Of a stretch of DNA of 64,000 bases, positions 24,452 through 33,664 are shown piece after piece. The position numbers and the translations under genes are program-made. The stretch's first letter is position 1. Each line of letters begins with the position of its first letter. Under the pieces are notes generated by a model. It was not told the origin of the DNA, ran no database searches, and was given only the letters and a program-made list of their open reading frames with translations. The DNA comes from Desulforapulum sp034007745. GTDB lineage: Bacteria; Desulfobacterota; Desulfobacteria; Desulfobacterales; Desulfobacteraceae. Location: positions 158,034-222,033 of the forward strand of contig JAVEQI010000001.1 of assembly GCA_034007745.1 (NCBI GenBank). Direction: 5' to 3'.

Positions 24452-25447
24452 TTATTCAATCATTTGCATTGCCGTCCTGACCATCTGATTCGCATACCCC
24501 CATTCATTATCGTACCAACTCATAACCTTTAAAAAATCTCCATCAACAACCTGGGTCATGTTAAGATCCACAATCGAGGCACGGGGATCTTTGATTGTGT
24601 CCGATGAGACCAGAGGGTCTCTGGTAACACCCAGAATGCCACGATATCGATCAGTTTTTGATTCTTCGTGAAAGATTTCATTGACCTCCTTCACCGTGGA
24701 GCCACGCTCTAACAAAAAAACCATATCTGTCAGTGATCCAACAGGAACCGGTCCCCGAACCGCAACCCCATCGAATTTGTCTTTATATTGGGGAAGAATT
24801 TTTGTAGTGGCCTGGGCCGCACCAGTGGTTGTGGGTACAAAATTGACAGCTGCTGCCCTGCCCCGGCTCCACTTGTTTCTGGGTGCATCCACAAGGGACT
24901 GACTTGAGGTGTAAGCATGAATTGTGGTCATCAAGGCCTTTTTTATGCCGACTCTTCTTCCCAGAATTTCAACCACAGGGCTGATGCAATTGGTGGTACA
25001 GCTGGCACAGGATACCAGATTTTGCGATTTATCAGGTTGATTGACACCGTAAACTATCATTTGAACATTGCCTGTTTTTTCCGGTGCAGAAAGAATCACA
25101 AGCTTTGCCCCAGCCTGTAAATGCTTTTCCAGCTCCTCCTTTTTACGAAAGACCCCGGTACATTCAAATACAACATCAACCTGCAAATCTTCCCACGGTA
25201 ATTTTGCAGGATCTTTCTCGCTGAATACACGATACTTATTACCATCTATATTCAGACTGTCTTTTTCAGCCTCAACCTCCCTCTCATACCTCCCATAAAC
25301 CGAGTCATACTTCAACAGATAAGCAAGGTTATCCAAGGGTTGCAAATCGTTTAAAGCAACAAGTTCAAATTCAGGGTTTTCCAATATTATTTTTAAAATT
25401 GCACTTCCAATTCTACCAAATCCATTAATCGCTACTTTTTTAGGCAT
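24452..25447 (-). CDS. gap: Type I glyceraldehyde-3-phosphate dehydrogenase
   Basis: This 331-aa enzyme has NAD-binding INGFGRIGS (residues 7-15), the active-site SCASCTTNC near 150, the catalytic histidine in TTIHAYTSSQ, PTTTGAA near 205, and the C-terminal WYDNEWGYANQM. It oxidises glyceraldehyde-3-phosphate to 1,3-bisphosphoglycerate. An AGGAGG site precedes the ATG. The coding sequence is AT-rich compared with pfkB just downstream, so the two probably have different recent histories. It may be a second gap copy serving this island rather than the housekeeping one; this cannot be judged from the window. Confidence 0.9.
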   Translation of the reverse strand: MPKKVAINGFGRIGSAILKIILENPEFELVALNDLQPLDNLAYLLKYDSVYGRYEREVEAEKDSLNIDGNKYRVFSEKDPAKLPWEDLQVDVVFECTGVFRKKEELEKHLQAGAKLVILSAPEKTGNVQMIVYGVNQPDKSQNLVSCASCTTNCISPVVEILGRRVGIKKALMTTIHAYTSSQSLVDAPRNKWSRGRAAAVNFVPTTTGAAQATTKILPQYKDKFDGVAVRGPVPVGSLTDMVFLLERGSTVKEVNEIFHEESKTDRYRGILGVTRDPLVSSDTIKDPRASIVDLNMTQVVDGDFLKVMSWYDNEWGYANQMVRTAMQMIE

Positions 25448-25515
25448 AAAAATATCCTCCTTTTTGATTTCTGAATTCTAATAAATTCTTTGGATAGTTT
25501 GAAGAATTACAAAGA

Positions 25516-26277
25516 TTACTGTGCAGTATAACCCCCGTCTATGACAAGCTCGCTTCCGGTAACAAATAAAGATTCGTCAGATGCAAGATAAAGAGCGCCA
25601 TAGGCGATATCTTCAGGTTTGCCCACATGACCTATAGGATGAAGGCTGTCCAGATTTTTTCTAAAAGCATCAACCCCCTCTTTCGAGGCTTTTGCCAGAT
25701 TTTCAACAAGAGGGGTCCAGACAAAACCTGGATGAATGGAATTGACACGAATTCCGTCTTTTGCATATATCAGGGCATCTGTTTTACTCATCAATCTCAA
25801 AGCACCCTTTGATGCACGATAGGCAGGCAGATTAGGTGCTCCCACAAGCCCGTAAATAGAAGAAAGATTGATGATACTTCCGCCCTTGTTTTTTTTCATA
25901 TGGGGTATGGCATATTTGGTACACAGAAAAGGACCATTTACATTGATCCTGATCAAATTCTCCCATTCCTCGAGATCAATCTCGTGGGTTGGTTTGTCAG
26001 GACCCGAAATTCCTGCATTGTTTACAAGGACATTAATTCCGTCAGCCGGTGTAATGACCTCTGCCACATTTTTTTCATCGGAGATATCAAGATGGTAGTA
26101 TTCTGCCTGGCCATTGTTCCTTTGTATCTCCTTAACCAGATCCTCTCCCTCATCATCCACAATATCGGTGATGATCACATGTGCTCCGTGGCTTGCAAAT
26201 AGTTTACAAATCCCCCGGCCGATTCCCCTGGCACCGCCTGTTACCAATACTGTTTTGTTTTTTAAACGACGATTCAT
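25516..26277 (-). CDS. Short-chain dehydrogenase/reductase
   Basis: This 253-aa classical SDR has a nucleotide site VTGGARGIGRG (residues 12-22), NNAGISG near 86, a catalytic Ser in INLSSIYG near 137, and YRASK (Tyr-x3-Lys) near 153. The end GSELVIDGGYTAQ is typical. The acidic IITDIVD after strand 2 suggests NAD rather than NADP. The substrate is not identifiable; sugar or 3-hydroxyacyl dehydrogenases look alike. AGGAGG precedes the start. It is the first gene of the minus-strand run 26277-17488, divergent from the CBS gene. Confidence 0.82.
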   Translation of the reverse strand: MNRRLKNKTVLVTGGARGIGRGICKLFASHGAHVIITDIVDDEGEDLVKEIQRNNGQAEYYHLDISDEKNVAEVITPADGINVLVNNAGISGPDKPTHEIDLEEWENLIRINVNGPFLCTKYAIPHMKKNKGGSIINLSSIYGLVGAPNLPAYRASKGALRLMSKTDALIYAKDGIRVNSIHPGFVWTPLVENLAKASKEGVDAFRKNLDSLHPIGHVGKPEDIAYGALYLASDESLFVTGSELVIDGGYTAQ

Positions 26278-26789
26278 ATTCCCTCCTCGAAAAAAATCAT
26301 ATAGTTGAAAACTACCATTCTTTTCTTTGAGTCTTTCAATAAATAGATATCCGATAACGACAGAAGCCCACCAGACTGCCTTCTATTAAACTACAACCAA
26401 AGGACAGACGACAATCATGGAGGGGCAATTAAAATCAAGAAATAAGAAATTAGGATAGACCTATGAATAGGGCTATGAAACAAAGACAAATAGTGTATAG
26501 TCAGATTTATTACACTACCAAACATTACTTTTTAATACAAGCGTATGTAAAAAATATTCTTTATGACGAGTCCATCTTTAAAATCATGGCGAATCCGTAG
26601 CCATGATTGAGAGATAAACTTATTGATTGTCTTGAATGGAAGCATGCTTTGTGTCATAACCTAATTCTATCTCGTGATGATAAATTTTTGATTTAAGAAA
26701 CCCTCTATCTTCAACCATCAAGCGCAACGTAATTTTTTTCAGGTGCTGGATTGGGGTAAAACAGCTAAACTTCAAGGAGAAATAAGTGA
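26278..26789. other. AT-rich divergent spacer with two inverted repeats
   Basis: No gene is seen in these 512 bases between the divergent SDR and CBS genes. They hold two dyads. TAGTGTA (26491-26497) faces TACACTA (26511-26517). AATCATGGC (26582-26590) faces GCCATGATT (26600-26608), a perfect 9-bp repeat with a 9-nt gap. Both could be regulator sites or small hairpins. The AT-rich character fits a divergent promoter region. Confidence 0.45.
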
Positions 26790-27350
26790 ATGGACAAAAT
26801 AAAAATAAGTGAATTGATGCGTCCCATTGACGTGTTTCCGGCTATTCCCAGCGATGCTACCTTTATGGATGGGGTGGTGGCCTTGGAGGAAGCCAACGAG
26901 CAATTCAAAACGGGAAATGCTCCTGAAAGAATTGTACTGGTCCATGATATGAAGGAAAAAATCATTGGAAAACTATCCCCCATGGATATTGTCCAAGGTT
27001 TGGAACCAAGATATGTCGAAATCGATGACTTTAAATCCAGCCAGTATTCTCAAATGATTCGGACTTCACTCCTATCCATGAAAGACCAATTCCGATTGTG
27101 GCACAGACCCCTCGGAGAACTCTGTGAAAAGGCAAATACCATCAAAATTCATGATTTTATCAAGATGCCAACGCCTGACCACATGGTAATGATCGACGAT
27201 AATGTGGACGTCGCCTTTCACCTTTTTGTTGTCAGGCGCCATGGTTCTCTTTTCGTCATAGACGGGCAAAACATTGTAGGTCTGATTCTATTCTCAGACG
27301 TATACAGAAAAATTCGAAAGATTATGAAAAACTGCCCAGTTTCGACGTAA
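26790..27350 (+). CDS. Stand-alone CBS-pair protein
   Basis: This 186-aa protein is built of two CBS motifs. The first covers residues 4-70 (ISELMRPIDVFPAI, then IIGKLSPMDIVQGL). The second covers about 120-180 (IHDFIKMPTPDHMVMID, then IVGLILFSDVYRKI). A helical insert lies between them. CBS pairs bind adenosine nucleotides and act as energy or redox sensors. No catalytic domain is attached, as in the mycobacterial dormancy protein Hrp1. AAGGAG stands about ten bases before the ATG. It is expressed away from the SDR-gap-pfkB run. Confidence 0.8.
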   Translation: MDKIKISELMRPIDVFPAIPSDATFMDGVVALEEANEQFKTGNAPERIVLVHDMKEKIIGKLSPMDIVQGLEPRYVEIDDFKSSQYSQMIRTSLLSMKDQFRLWHRPLGELCEKANTIKIHDFIKMPTPDHMVMIDDNVDVAFHLFVVRRHGSLFVIDGQNIVGLILFSDVYRKIRKIMKNCPVST

Positions 27351-27870
27351 AACCACAAAAAGGAACTTTAGATTAATTATCGGGCTTGGTCCTAACTTCG
27401 TCCACTATCCACTAAGCGGCTATGTTTAGCTGGTTCCAGGGCCGCACCGGTATGAATCCTGGTAAAACAATCGGGCGGTTGATACCCAAAACCCCGGGCG
27501 TATCTCGGTGACTGTGGACAACGATGCCGCAACAGAAAATGTGAGCCGGTTCTTGACCAGATCCAGGAGCTTGAAGGACAGGACCTACCTGACACATTTT
27601 GATATCCTTGATCAAATGAAGGTGGACGAAACCACCAATACGCTCAACATTGTGACCTCCATGCAGCTTGCCCATAAGGTAATTAACCTATAACAGCACC
27701 TTGTAGTGCACTTTCTGTTATTTATAAGTCGGAAGGAGAATTTAAACGATACCTGATTTTAGATAAAAACCCTGATTTAGTATTAGTAGATACCAAATAG
27801 GTACTTTAACATCAACCCCCTCAGGAATTGTAAAACTTAAGGCAATGCTGCTATTCTGTAAAAAATATCA
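27351..27870 (+). other. Gene-remnant region with an orphan 60-codon frame
   Basis: No intact gene is seen here. A frame at 27508-27693 (61 codons from a GTG) reads VTVDNDAATENVSRFL, then LTHFDILDQMKVDE and IVTSMQLAHKV. It extends a few codons upstream (RIS) but has no ribosome site or recognisable start domain. It looks like the last piece of a protein whose 5' part is gone; I cannot name the family. Two heptamers CCACTAT/CCACTAA occur at 27402-27415. The rest is AT-rich and without signal. Confidence 0.4.
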
Positions 27871-28002
27871 ACAGTAGCCCTCAAAACCGGCGGCAACGTC
27901 TACGGCCTGGTCTTCGAAAAGGGCTGGATATCCAAGGGACAGCTTGAAGAGATGCTCAAACCCGAAAACATGACCAATTTACGGCAAATCCCCGAAGCCT
28001 GA
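27871..28002 (+). pseudogene. 3' remnant of aspartate ammonia-lyase (or fumarase-family) gene
   Basis: Forty-three codons read ALKTGGNVYGLVFEKGWIS, then a Gln-Leu-Glu-Glu-Met segment, then LKPENMT and a stop. This is the C-terminal signature of aspartate ammonia-lyase (AspA), where GRSVYELVLEKG and LSPENM are usual. Nothing of the preceding 420 residues is present upstream. The TGA overlaps the ATG of cls by one base (TGATG), showing that cls was once translationally coupled to this gene. Confidence 0.72.
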
Positions 28003-29417
28003 TGAACACTTTTATAGAGATTCTTGCCATTGCAGTTCTGCTGGTCGAAATCTTGGGTATACTGGCCGCCGTCCATGCCGTGATGAACGTTCGTACATCC
28101 CAAGGGGCGGCGGCCTGGGCCATAGCACTGGTTACCCTGCCGTTTATCACCCTTGGGTTATATGCGGTTTTCGGCCGGAACAAGTTTCAAGGCTATGTCA
28201 GTATGCGCAACCGGCAGGATGCCGCCATTCATCATCTCAACGATACCTTGCAGGTTGAGGCAGAGAACAAAAACCTGACACGAAAATCCCTATCAAAAGC
28301 CAATGCCGCCCTGGTAACATTGGCCGACATGCCCATTCTCGGCTTTAACCAAAGCCAGCTTCTCATCAATGGACAGGAAACATTCGATCACCTGTTCCAA
28401 GATATGGCGGCCGCCAGATCTTATATCCTGATGCAATTTTACATCGTCACCGATGATCACCTCGGCCGCCGGCTAAAGGACAGCCTGATCCGGAAAGCAC
28501 AGGATGGGGTCAACATTTTTTTTCTTTATGACGAAATCGGCAGTTATAAATTACCGGGCAGTTACCTCTTGGAAATGCAGCAGGCCGGTATCAATGTCAC
28601 AGCCTTCCACAGCACCCGGGGCAAAACCAACCATTTCCAGCTCAACTTCCGCAATCACCGCAAAATCATCGTGATCGACGGAGATATAGCCTATGTCGGC
28701 GGGCACAACGTGGGCGATGCGTATCTATCCCGGCACTGGCGCGATACCCATGTCAAGATCAAAGGGCCCGTGGTTACGGCCATTCAATTCTGCTTTGTCG
28801 AAGATTGGCATTGGGCCACCTCCCGGGTTCCCAACCTGAACTGGGAATTAACGCCCTTTCCCGGTGGATCCGAAGAAGCCTTGGTGGTGGCATCTGGACC
28901 GGCCGATACACTGGAAACCTGCGCCCTAATGTTTGTTCAGGTCATCAACATGGCCAAGGAAAGGATCTGGATCGCCAGCCCCTATTTCGTACCGGATCTC
29001 CAGGTTTTGAGCGCCCTCAAGTTAGCCGTTCTCCGGGGTGTGGATGTACGGATTCTGATTCCTGAACGAGCGGATCATCGTACCGTACACCTGGCATCCT
29101 TTTCATATTACCCGAATATCCTGCCCGTGGGTATCAGCCTCTACCGCTATACGGCCGGCTTTCTTCACCAGAAAGTCTTTCTGGTGGACCATGAATGCGC
29201 CGCCGTGGGTACGGCCAATCTGGACAATCGATCTTTTCGGTTGAATTTTGAACTGACCCTCTTAAACTATGACCCAGGCTTTGTAGGAGCAGTTGCGGAC
29301 ATGCTCGAAGAAGACTTCAAACACAGCCGCCCTGTAAAACTTGAAGACTATACCAAACGATCTTTCATATTCAGACTTGCCGTGCGGTCAGCGCGTTTGC
29401 TGGCCCCGATTCTTTAA
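28002..29417 (+). CDS. cls: Cardiolipin synthase
   Basis: This 471-aa phospholipase D-superfamily enzyme has two N-terminal membrane segments (residues 4-28 and 38-58). HKD motif 1 is NHRKIIVIDGDIAYVGGHN near 218. HKD motif 2 is HQKVFLVDHECAAVGTANLDN near 390. It condenses two phosphatidylglycerols into cardiolipin at the inner membrane. The length fits the bacterial ClsA family. Its start lies within the stop of the aspA remnant, so it has lost its native upstream cistron and must rely on an unknown promoter. Confidence 0.9.
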   Translation: MNTFIEILAIAVLLVEILGILAAVHAVMNVRTSQGAAAWAIALVTLPFITLGLYAVFGRNKFQGYVSMRNRQDAAIHHLNDTLQVEAENKNLTRKSLSKANAALVTLADMPILGFNQSQLLINGQETFDHLFQDMAAARSYILMQFYIVTDDHLGRRLKDSLIRKAQDGVNIFFLYDEIGSYKLPGSYLLEMQQAGINVTAFHSTRGKTNHFQLNFRNHRKIIVIDGDIAYVGGHNVGDAYLSRHWRDTHVKIKGPVVTAIQFCFVEDWHWATSRVPNLNWELTPFPGGSEEALVVASGPADTLETCALMFVQVINMAKERIWIASPYFVPDLQVLSALKLAVLRGVDVRILIPERADHRTVHLASFSYYPNILPVGISLYRYTAGFLHQKVFLVDHECAAVGTANLDNRSFRLNFELTLLNYDPGFVGAVADMLEEDFKHSRPVKLEDYTKRSFIFRLAVRSARLLAPIL

Positions 29418-29722
29418 CCGTTAAGTCAAAAAACTTTGGTTGTTGGAACGTTTGGACTTTAATTTTCCCTTGATCATCTTAACTGTCTGATCGTCGTTAC
29501 TAGGTTCCGTTGAGACGGCCCAGAATTCGTCCCAGGCCTGTTGGCTGTTCAATAAAATAAAAAAAATATTGTATCCAAATAATTTTTATGTAAAACTGTA
29601 AAAGTTAGTTTGGATACAATAGAAAAATCTCCCCTCGTTCAAGCTAAAAAGATCACGCAAATTACAGATTAGAATCTAAAAATTTTACGGGATCTACTAA
29701 CCTTTAACAACAGGAGAGTATC
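29418..29722. other. AT-rich spacer between cls and the KamA-like gene
   Basis: These 305 bases hold no open frame of note. They contain the long-spaced inverted repeat at 29567-29621 described separately, and probably the promoter of the radical SAM gene. Confidence 0.5.
29567..29621. promoter_or_regulatory. 13-bp perfect inverted repeat upstream of the KamA-like gene
   Basis: TATTGTATCCAAA (29567-29579) and TTTGGATACAATA (29609-29621) are exact reverse complements separated by 29 bases. They lie about 100 nt before the start codon at 29723. The half-site TTGTATCC resembles operators of dimeric repressors, but I cannot assign a regulator. A long hairpin in mRNA is the alternative. Confidence 0.5.
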
Positions 29723-31045
29723 ATGCAATACAAGCCCTATACAATTAAAAACCTGAATACCCTTCCCCAGCTGAACCGCTTCACCCCTGAACAGATTTTT
29801 AATATTAAAGTGGTTGGAACCGTTCTGCCCTTTAAGACCAACAACTATGTGGTCAACGAACTTATAAACTGGGACGATTTTGAAAACGACCCCATGTTTA
29901 TTCTTAATTTTCCCCAGCGGGAGATGCTTTCCAAAAAGCACTTCAACACCATGGCCACCCTTTTAAGGGCCAACCCATCAAAGGAACAGATAACTGCGGC
30001 AGCCAACCGGATACGATACAGCTTAAATCCCCACCCGGCGGGCCAGCTGGATAAAAACGTACCAGAAATTGACGGCCAGCGACTCAAGGGCATCCAGCAC
30101 AAATACCGGGAAACCATGCTTTTTTTCCCCACCCAGGGACAGACCTGCCACGCCTTTTGCTCGTTCTGCTTTCGCTGGCCCCAGTTTACCGGCATGAACG
30201 GCCAGAGGTTCGCCATGAAGGATGCAGACCTCATGGTGCGGTATATAAGCGAGCATCCCGAACTTACCGACATCCTTTTTACAGGGGGAGATCCCCTGAC
30301 CATGGGCACCAGAATTTTGTCGGTCTACCTTAATGCAATTCTCGACGCACGCATCCCCAACATCCGAACCATTAGAATCGGAACAAAAACCCTCTCGTTC
30401 TGGCCCCATCGGTTTACGACGGACAAGGACTCGCAAGCGCTTTTGATGCTGTTTAAACGGGTCACTGACTCTGGCATCCACCTTGCAATCATGTCCCATA
30501 TAAACCACCCTAAAGAGATCTCCACATCCGACTGTAAAAGGGCCATCGAGGCTATCAAAAATACAGGCGCCACCATCAGAAGCCAGTCCCCCATTCTCAA
30601 CAAAATCAATGCATCCTCCGGGATCTGGTCGAAAATGTGGAAGGATCAGGTAAGCCTTGGAATAGTCCCCTATTACATGTTCGTCGCCAGAAACACCGGG
30701 GCCCAGGACTATTTCAGCGTTCCCCTTGTTGACGCATGGAAGATTTACAGGGAGGCTTATAGTTCGGTCAGCGGAATTGCAAGAACCGTGAGGGGACCCA
30801 GCATGTCGGCATCCCCCGGCAAGATCAAGATCGAAGGGATCACCGAAATCAACGATGAAAAGGTTATGGCGTTGAACTTTGTACAGGCAAGAAACCCCAA
30901 ATGGGTTAAACGGCTGTTTTTTGCAGAATATGACGAAAATGCAGTATGGCTTGACGATCTGAAACCCGCATTCGGAGAAAATAAATTTTTCTTTGACCCC
31001 CCCAGGGCAGACCGTCCGGTTGAGCTGTCTCCTGCCGGCAATTAA
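29723..31045 (+). CDS. KamA-family radical SAM protein
   Basis: This 440-aa radical SAM enzyme has the cluster motif CHAFCSFCFRW (C-x3-C-x2-C near residue 138) and the GGDPL segment ILFTGGDPLTMG near 188. The basic SASPGKIKIEG near 366 sits where lysine 2,3-aminomutase binds PLP, although the usual Gly-rich PGGGGK is altered. It belongs to the lysine 2,3-aminomutase-like group, which makes beta-amino acids such as beta-lysine. No acetyltransferase partner of an osmolyte pathway (AblB) is adjacent. AGGAG precedes the ATG. Confidence 0.78.
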   Translation: MQYKPYTIKNLNTLPQLNRFTPEQIFNIKVVGTVLPFKTNNYVVNELINWDDFENDPMFILNFPQREMLSKKHFNTMATLLRANPSKEQITAAANRIRYSLNPHPAGQLDKNVPEIDGQRLKGIQHKYRETMLFFPTQGQTCHAFCSFCFRWPQFTGMNGQRFAMKDADLMVRYISEHPELTDILFTGGDPLTMGTRILSVYLNAILDARIPNIRTIRIGTKTLSFWPHRFTTDKDSQALLMLFKRVTDSGIHLAIMSHINHPKEISTSDCKRAIEAIKNTGATIRSQSPILNKINASSGIWSKMWKDQVSLGIVPYYMFVARNTGAQDYFSVPLVDAWKIYREAYSSVSGIARTVRGPSMSASPGKIKIEGITEINDEKVMALNFVQARNPKWVKRLFFAEYDENAVWLDDLKPAFGENKFFFDPPRADRPVELSPAGN

Positions 31046-31048
31046 TTT

Positions 31049-31069
31049 TTACCTGCTACCTGCTAAATA
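31049..31069 (+). repeat. Short period-7 array at the universal stress protein 3' end
   Basis: TTACCTG, CTACCTG and CTAAATA lie in tandem. The first two units encode the last residues and stop codon of the minus-strand gene that ends at 31049. Confidence 0.5.
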
Positions 31070-31879
31070 ATTAGGTCCTGCAATCAAAAGGGGATTTGGA
31101 AGGGTAGACTGAACCATCTCCATGGTGGAACCAAAGAGCATCTCCTTTACGAGGCCGTGACCATAGGCCCCTAGGACGGCAAGGGCATTGTGGGGTACAT
31201 CAAAAAGGTTATGCTCAAACTTTCCCTCCTGGAAAAAATGCCATTTTCTTACGGAAGCTTCGACCTCCTCGTCAATATAGTGCTCTTTGAGAATTTCAAC
31301 AAAATGGGCCTGGGACAATTCCCCGGCCTGGGTAAAAAGGTCCAGGGGCAACTCTGTAATTCTGCTCAGATAAAGGCCAAGGTTGAGGGCATTTACGGCA
31401 TTGGCAGAGCCGCCGAAAAAAACCATGATGCTCTTCCATTCCTTAAACTGTGAACTTGGAATGAGCACCGGAAATCTGGCGGCATTGACGATGCGTCTGA
31501 CCCTTGGGCCGATGTGACCCAGGCTTATCTTGGATGAAAAATCGCTGATGCTCCTCGGGCAGCACATGAAATCAAAATCAACAGAAACATCCGGCAGGGT
31601 CAAAGCGGTAAAGTTCATGGGAGGTATAAAGAAAGGTTCAACCCCGGCCTCCACTGCAAGGGCAATGGCATGACTCCTGGCCGTGGTTGGCTGGGTCAGA
31701 TAGGACTCATCAAGGTCCACCTGAACCACATCATTGTCAAAATACATGAGAAACTTCGTAAATTCTGGGATGTAGATTTTGATCGATGCCCGGGTATGTT
31801 TGCAGAAATAAAGGGACTGCATGAAAATCTCCCTGCCAAGGGGGGTGTTCCTGAACACGTGAAAAAACGTTGTTTCCAT
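31049..31879 (-). CDS. Universal stress protein-like protein
   Basis: This 276-aa protein has two UspA-like halves. The C-terminal part shows the family core: KSIMVFFGGSANAVNALNLGLYLS near 150, LAVLGAYGHGLVKEMLFGST near 245, and a final PLLIAGP. The ATP-loop form G-x2-G-x9-G is approximated by GAYGHG and GST. Such proteins bind nucleotides and are induced under stress. The C-terminal LAGSR and stop lie in a heptad repeat, so the native tail may have been altered. It overlaps nothing, and AGGAG precedes its ATG. The channel gene lies 45 nt upstream. Confidence 0.72.
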   Translation of the reverse strand: METTFFHVFRNTPLGREIFMQSLYFCKHTRASIKIYIPEFTKFLMYFDNDVVQVDLDESYLTQPTTARSHAIALAVEAGVEPFFIPPMNFTALTLPDVSVDFDFMCCPRSISDFSSKISLGHIGPRVRRIVNAARFPVLIPSSQFKEWKSIMVFFGGSANAVNALNLGLYLSRITELPLDLFTQAGELSQAHFVEILKEHYIDEEVEASVRKWHFFQEGKFEHNLFDVPHNALAVLGAYGHGLVKEMLFGSTMEMVQSTLPNPLLIAGPNYLAGSR

Positions 31880-31924
31880 AAAATTCTCCTATGGACCGTA
31901 GATTAAGTTGTTTAATTTCCGGTC

Positions 31925-33655
31925 CTAAAAGGCCTGGGAGGTCTGAACGTTAAGCTCGTCCCGGTATTTATCAAGAAGTGTGGCTTTGGAAACCATACCC
32001 ACGAATCGATTGTTACTCACCACCGGCATGCTGAAACGACTTTTTGCATCCATAGTCTCAAGCACATCTGCGAGGTTGTCATCATAATGTACGACATCGG
32101 GGTTTGAATTCATTATCTGCTCTACAAAAACGGTGTCGTACATGACTGTATTAAAGATATAGGATCGAACATCCCCCAGTTCAACGATCCCGAGAAACTC
32201 CCCTGTTTCCGGGTCCTCCACTGGGAAATAGTTTCTTGTGGAGTGCTTAAGCAGATGAAAAAACTCCCTGAGCAGCATTTGGGGAGACACCGTAATGCAA
32301 TCTGTCTCGATCACCTCCCGGATGCCGATGTCGGCAAGCACCCTTGAATCTGTACCCGGCCTTAAAAGTTCTCCCCTTTCCTTTAAATCCTTGTGGTAAA
32401 ATGAGTCAGGTTCGAAATAGTGGGTAACAGTGGTTGAGATGACCGACACAATGATAAGCGGCAGCATCACCTCATAGCTGGCCGTGATTTCAAGGATAAG
32501 AAAGATTCCAGTCAGGGGGGCCTGGAGAATACCGCTGATCAGCCCCGCCATTCCAAGCAGGGCAAAACACCCCTCATTGACAAGGGGAGTTCCGGGAAAA
32601 CCAAAGGCCAGAAGACGATGAAATGCAAGCCCTGCAAAACTTCCAATAACGAGACAAGGGGCAAATATCCCGCCAGACCCTCCCCAGCCAAGGGTGAGGG
32701 AGGTGGCAAATATTTTCGCAAAAAAGGCAAGGGCTGCGATCCCGATGCCCCCCTTGAAAACCCCCTGGATCATGTCGTGGATCGAGTGGTATCCCTCGCC
32801 CAGCACCTCGGGAACAAAAAAGCCGAGTAACCCCACTGCAGCTCCCCCAATGGAGGCTTTTACCCACATGGGGATCTTAATTTTTACCGAAACCCCATGC
32901 ATACGCCTGAGACCCCTTGTCAAGAGAATGGAGGCAAAGGCAGCCACAACGGCGAGCCCCAGGCTTGCAAAAAGATCCACCCCGGTAATGTGAAAACCGC
33001 TGCTCTCAAAGGCAATGGAGTTACCCTGGAGTATCCTTGAAATCTCAGCTCCAGCCACCGCTGCCACAGCAATGGGAATGATGTTTACCATGGACCATTC
33101 ACCAAGGATTATCTCCATGGTAAAGATGAGACCTGTTAGAGGAGCGTTAAAAATCCCGGCAATGGCCCCGGCGGTGCCACACCCCACAAGGGTGGTTCTC
33201 TGGCGATCATTGAGGTAAAAAAACCTCGCAATTGTCGACCCAATGGCTGCCCCGCTCATCACAACAGGTGCCTCAGGCCCTGCCGATCCACCACTTCCTA
33301 TGGTGAGACTGCTTGATATAAGCCTTGAAAAACTCGAACGGAACCTCAGGAGTCCCCCATAACGTGAAACACTGTAAATTACTTCTGGTATCCCGTGACC
33401 AGCCCCCTCCTTCATGATTTTTTCAAGAAAAATCGAGGATGCCATGGCACCTGCTGCAGGCAGCAGAAATGCCCACCACAGGTGACGCAGGTGATAGAGT
33501 CCCTCTAACATGAATATGAGAGACCGGTTGAGACCAACGGCGGCAAGACCGGAGAACAGCCCCACGATAACACCAATGGATATGAGCAGGAGCCTGTCAT
33601 CCATGCGAAAAAAAGAGAGTCTTGCCGGATACCGCCAGAAGATTGTTTTTCTCAT
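31925..33655 (-). CDS. CLC-type chloride channel/antiporter with CBS domains
   Basis: This 576-aa protein has about ten membrane helices (residues 20-430) and a C-terminal CBS pair (about 445-560: VIETDCITVSPQ and VEQIMNSNPDVVHYDDN). Ion-pathway signatures are GHGIPEVI (Ser-cen replaced by His), GSAGPEAPVV (the gating Glu is kept) and GGIFAPCLVIGSFAG. The kept external glutamate favours a proton/anion antiporter. The HTH-EIIA gene lies 9 nt upstream on the same strand, so the two are probably one operon. Confidence 0.87.
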   Translation of the reverse strand: MRKTIFWRYPARLSFFRMDDRLLLISIGVIVGLFSGLAAVGLNRSLIFMLEGLYHLRHLWWAFLLPAAGAMASSIFLEKIMKEGAGHGIPEVIYSVSRYGGLLRFRSSFSRLISSSLTIGSGGSAGPEAPVVMSGAAIGSTIARFFYLNDRQRTTLVGCGTAGAIAGIFNAPLTGLIFTMEIILGEWSMVNIIPIAVAAVAGAEISRILQGNSIAFESSGFHITGVDLFASLGLAVVAAFASILLTRGLRRMHGVSVKIKIPMWVKASIGGAAVGLLGFFVPEVLGEGYHSIHDMIQGVFKGGIGIAALAFFAKIFATSLTLGWGGSGGIFAPCLVIGSFAGLAFHRLLAFGFPGTPLVNEGCFALLGMAGLISGILQAPLTGIFLILEITASYEVMLPLIIVSVISTTVTHYFEPDSFYHKDLKERGELLRPGTDSRVLADIGIREVIETDCITVSPQMLLREFFHLLKHSTRNYFPVEDPETGEFLGIVELGDVRSYIFNTVMYDTVFVEQIMNSNPDVVHYDDNLADVLETMDAKSRFSMPVVSNNRFVGMVSKATLLDKYRDELNVQTSQAF

Positions 33656-33664
33656 CCTGTTGGC

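Noticed and set aside
27508..27693. Intact small protein gene
   Set aside because: There is no ribosome site, the frame has no domain start, and it lies among remnants; it is treated as an orphan fragment instead.
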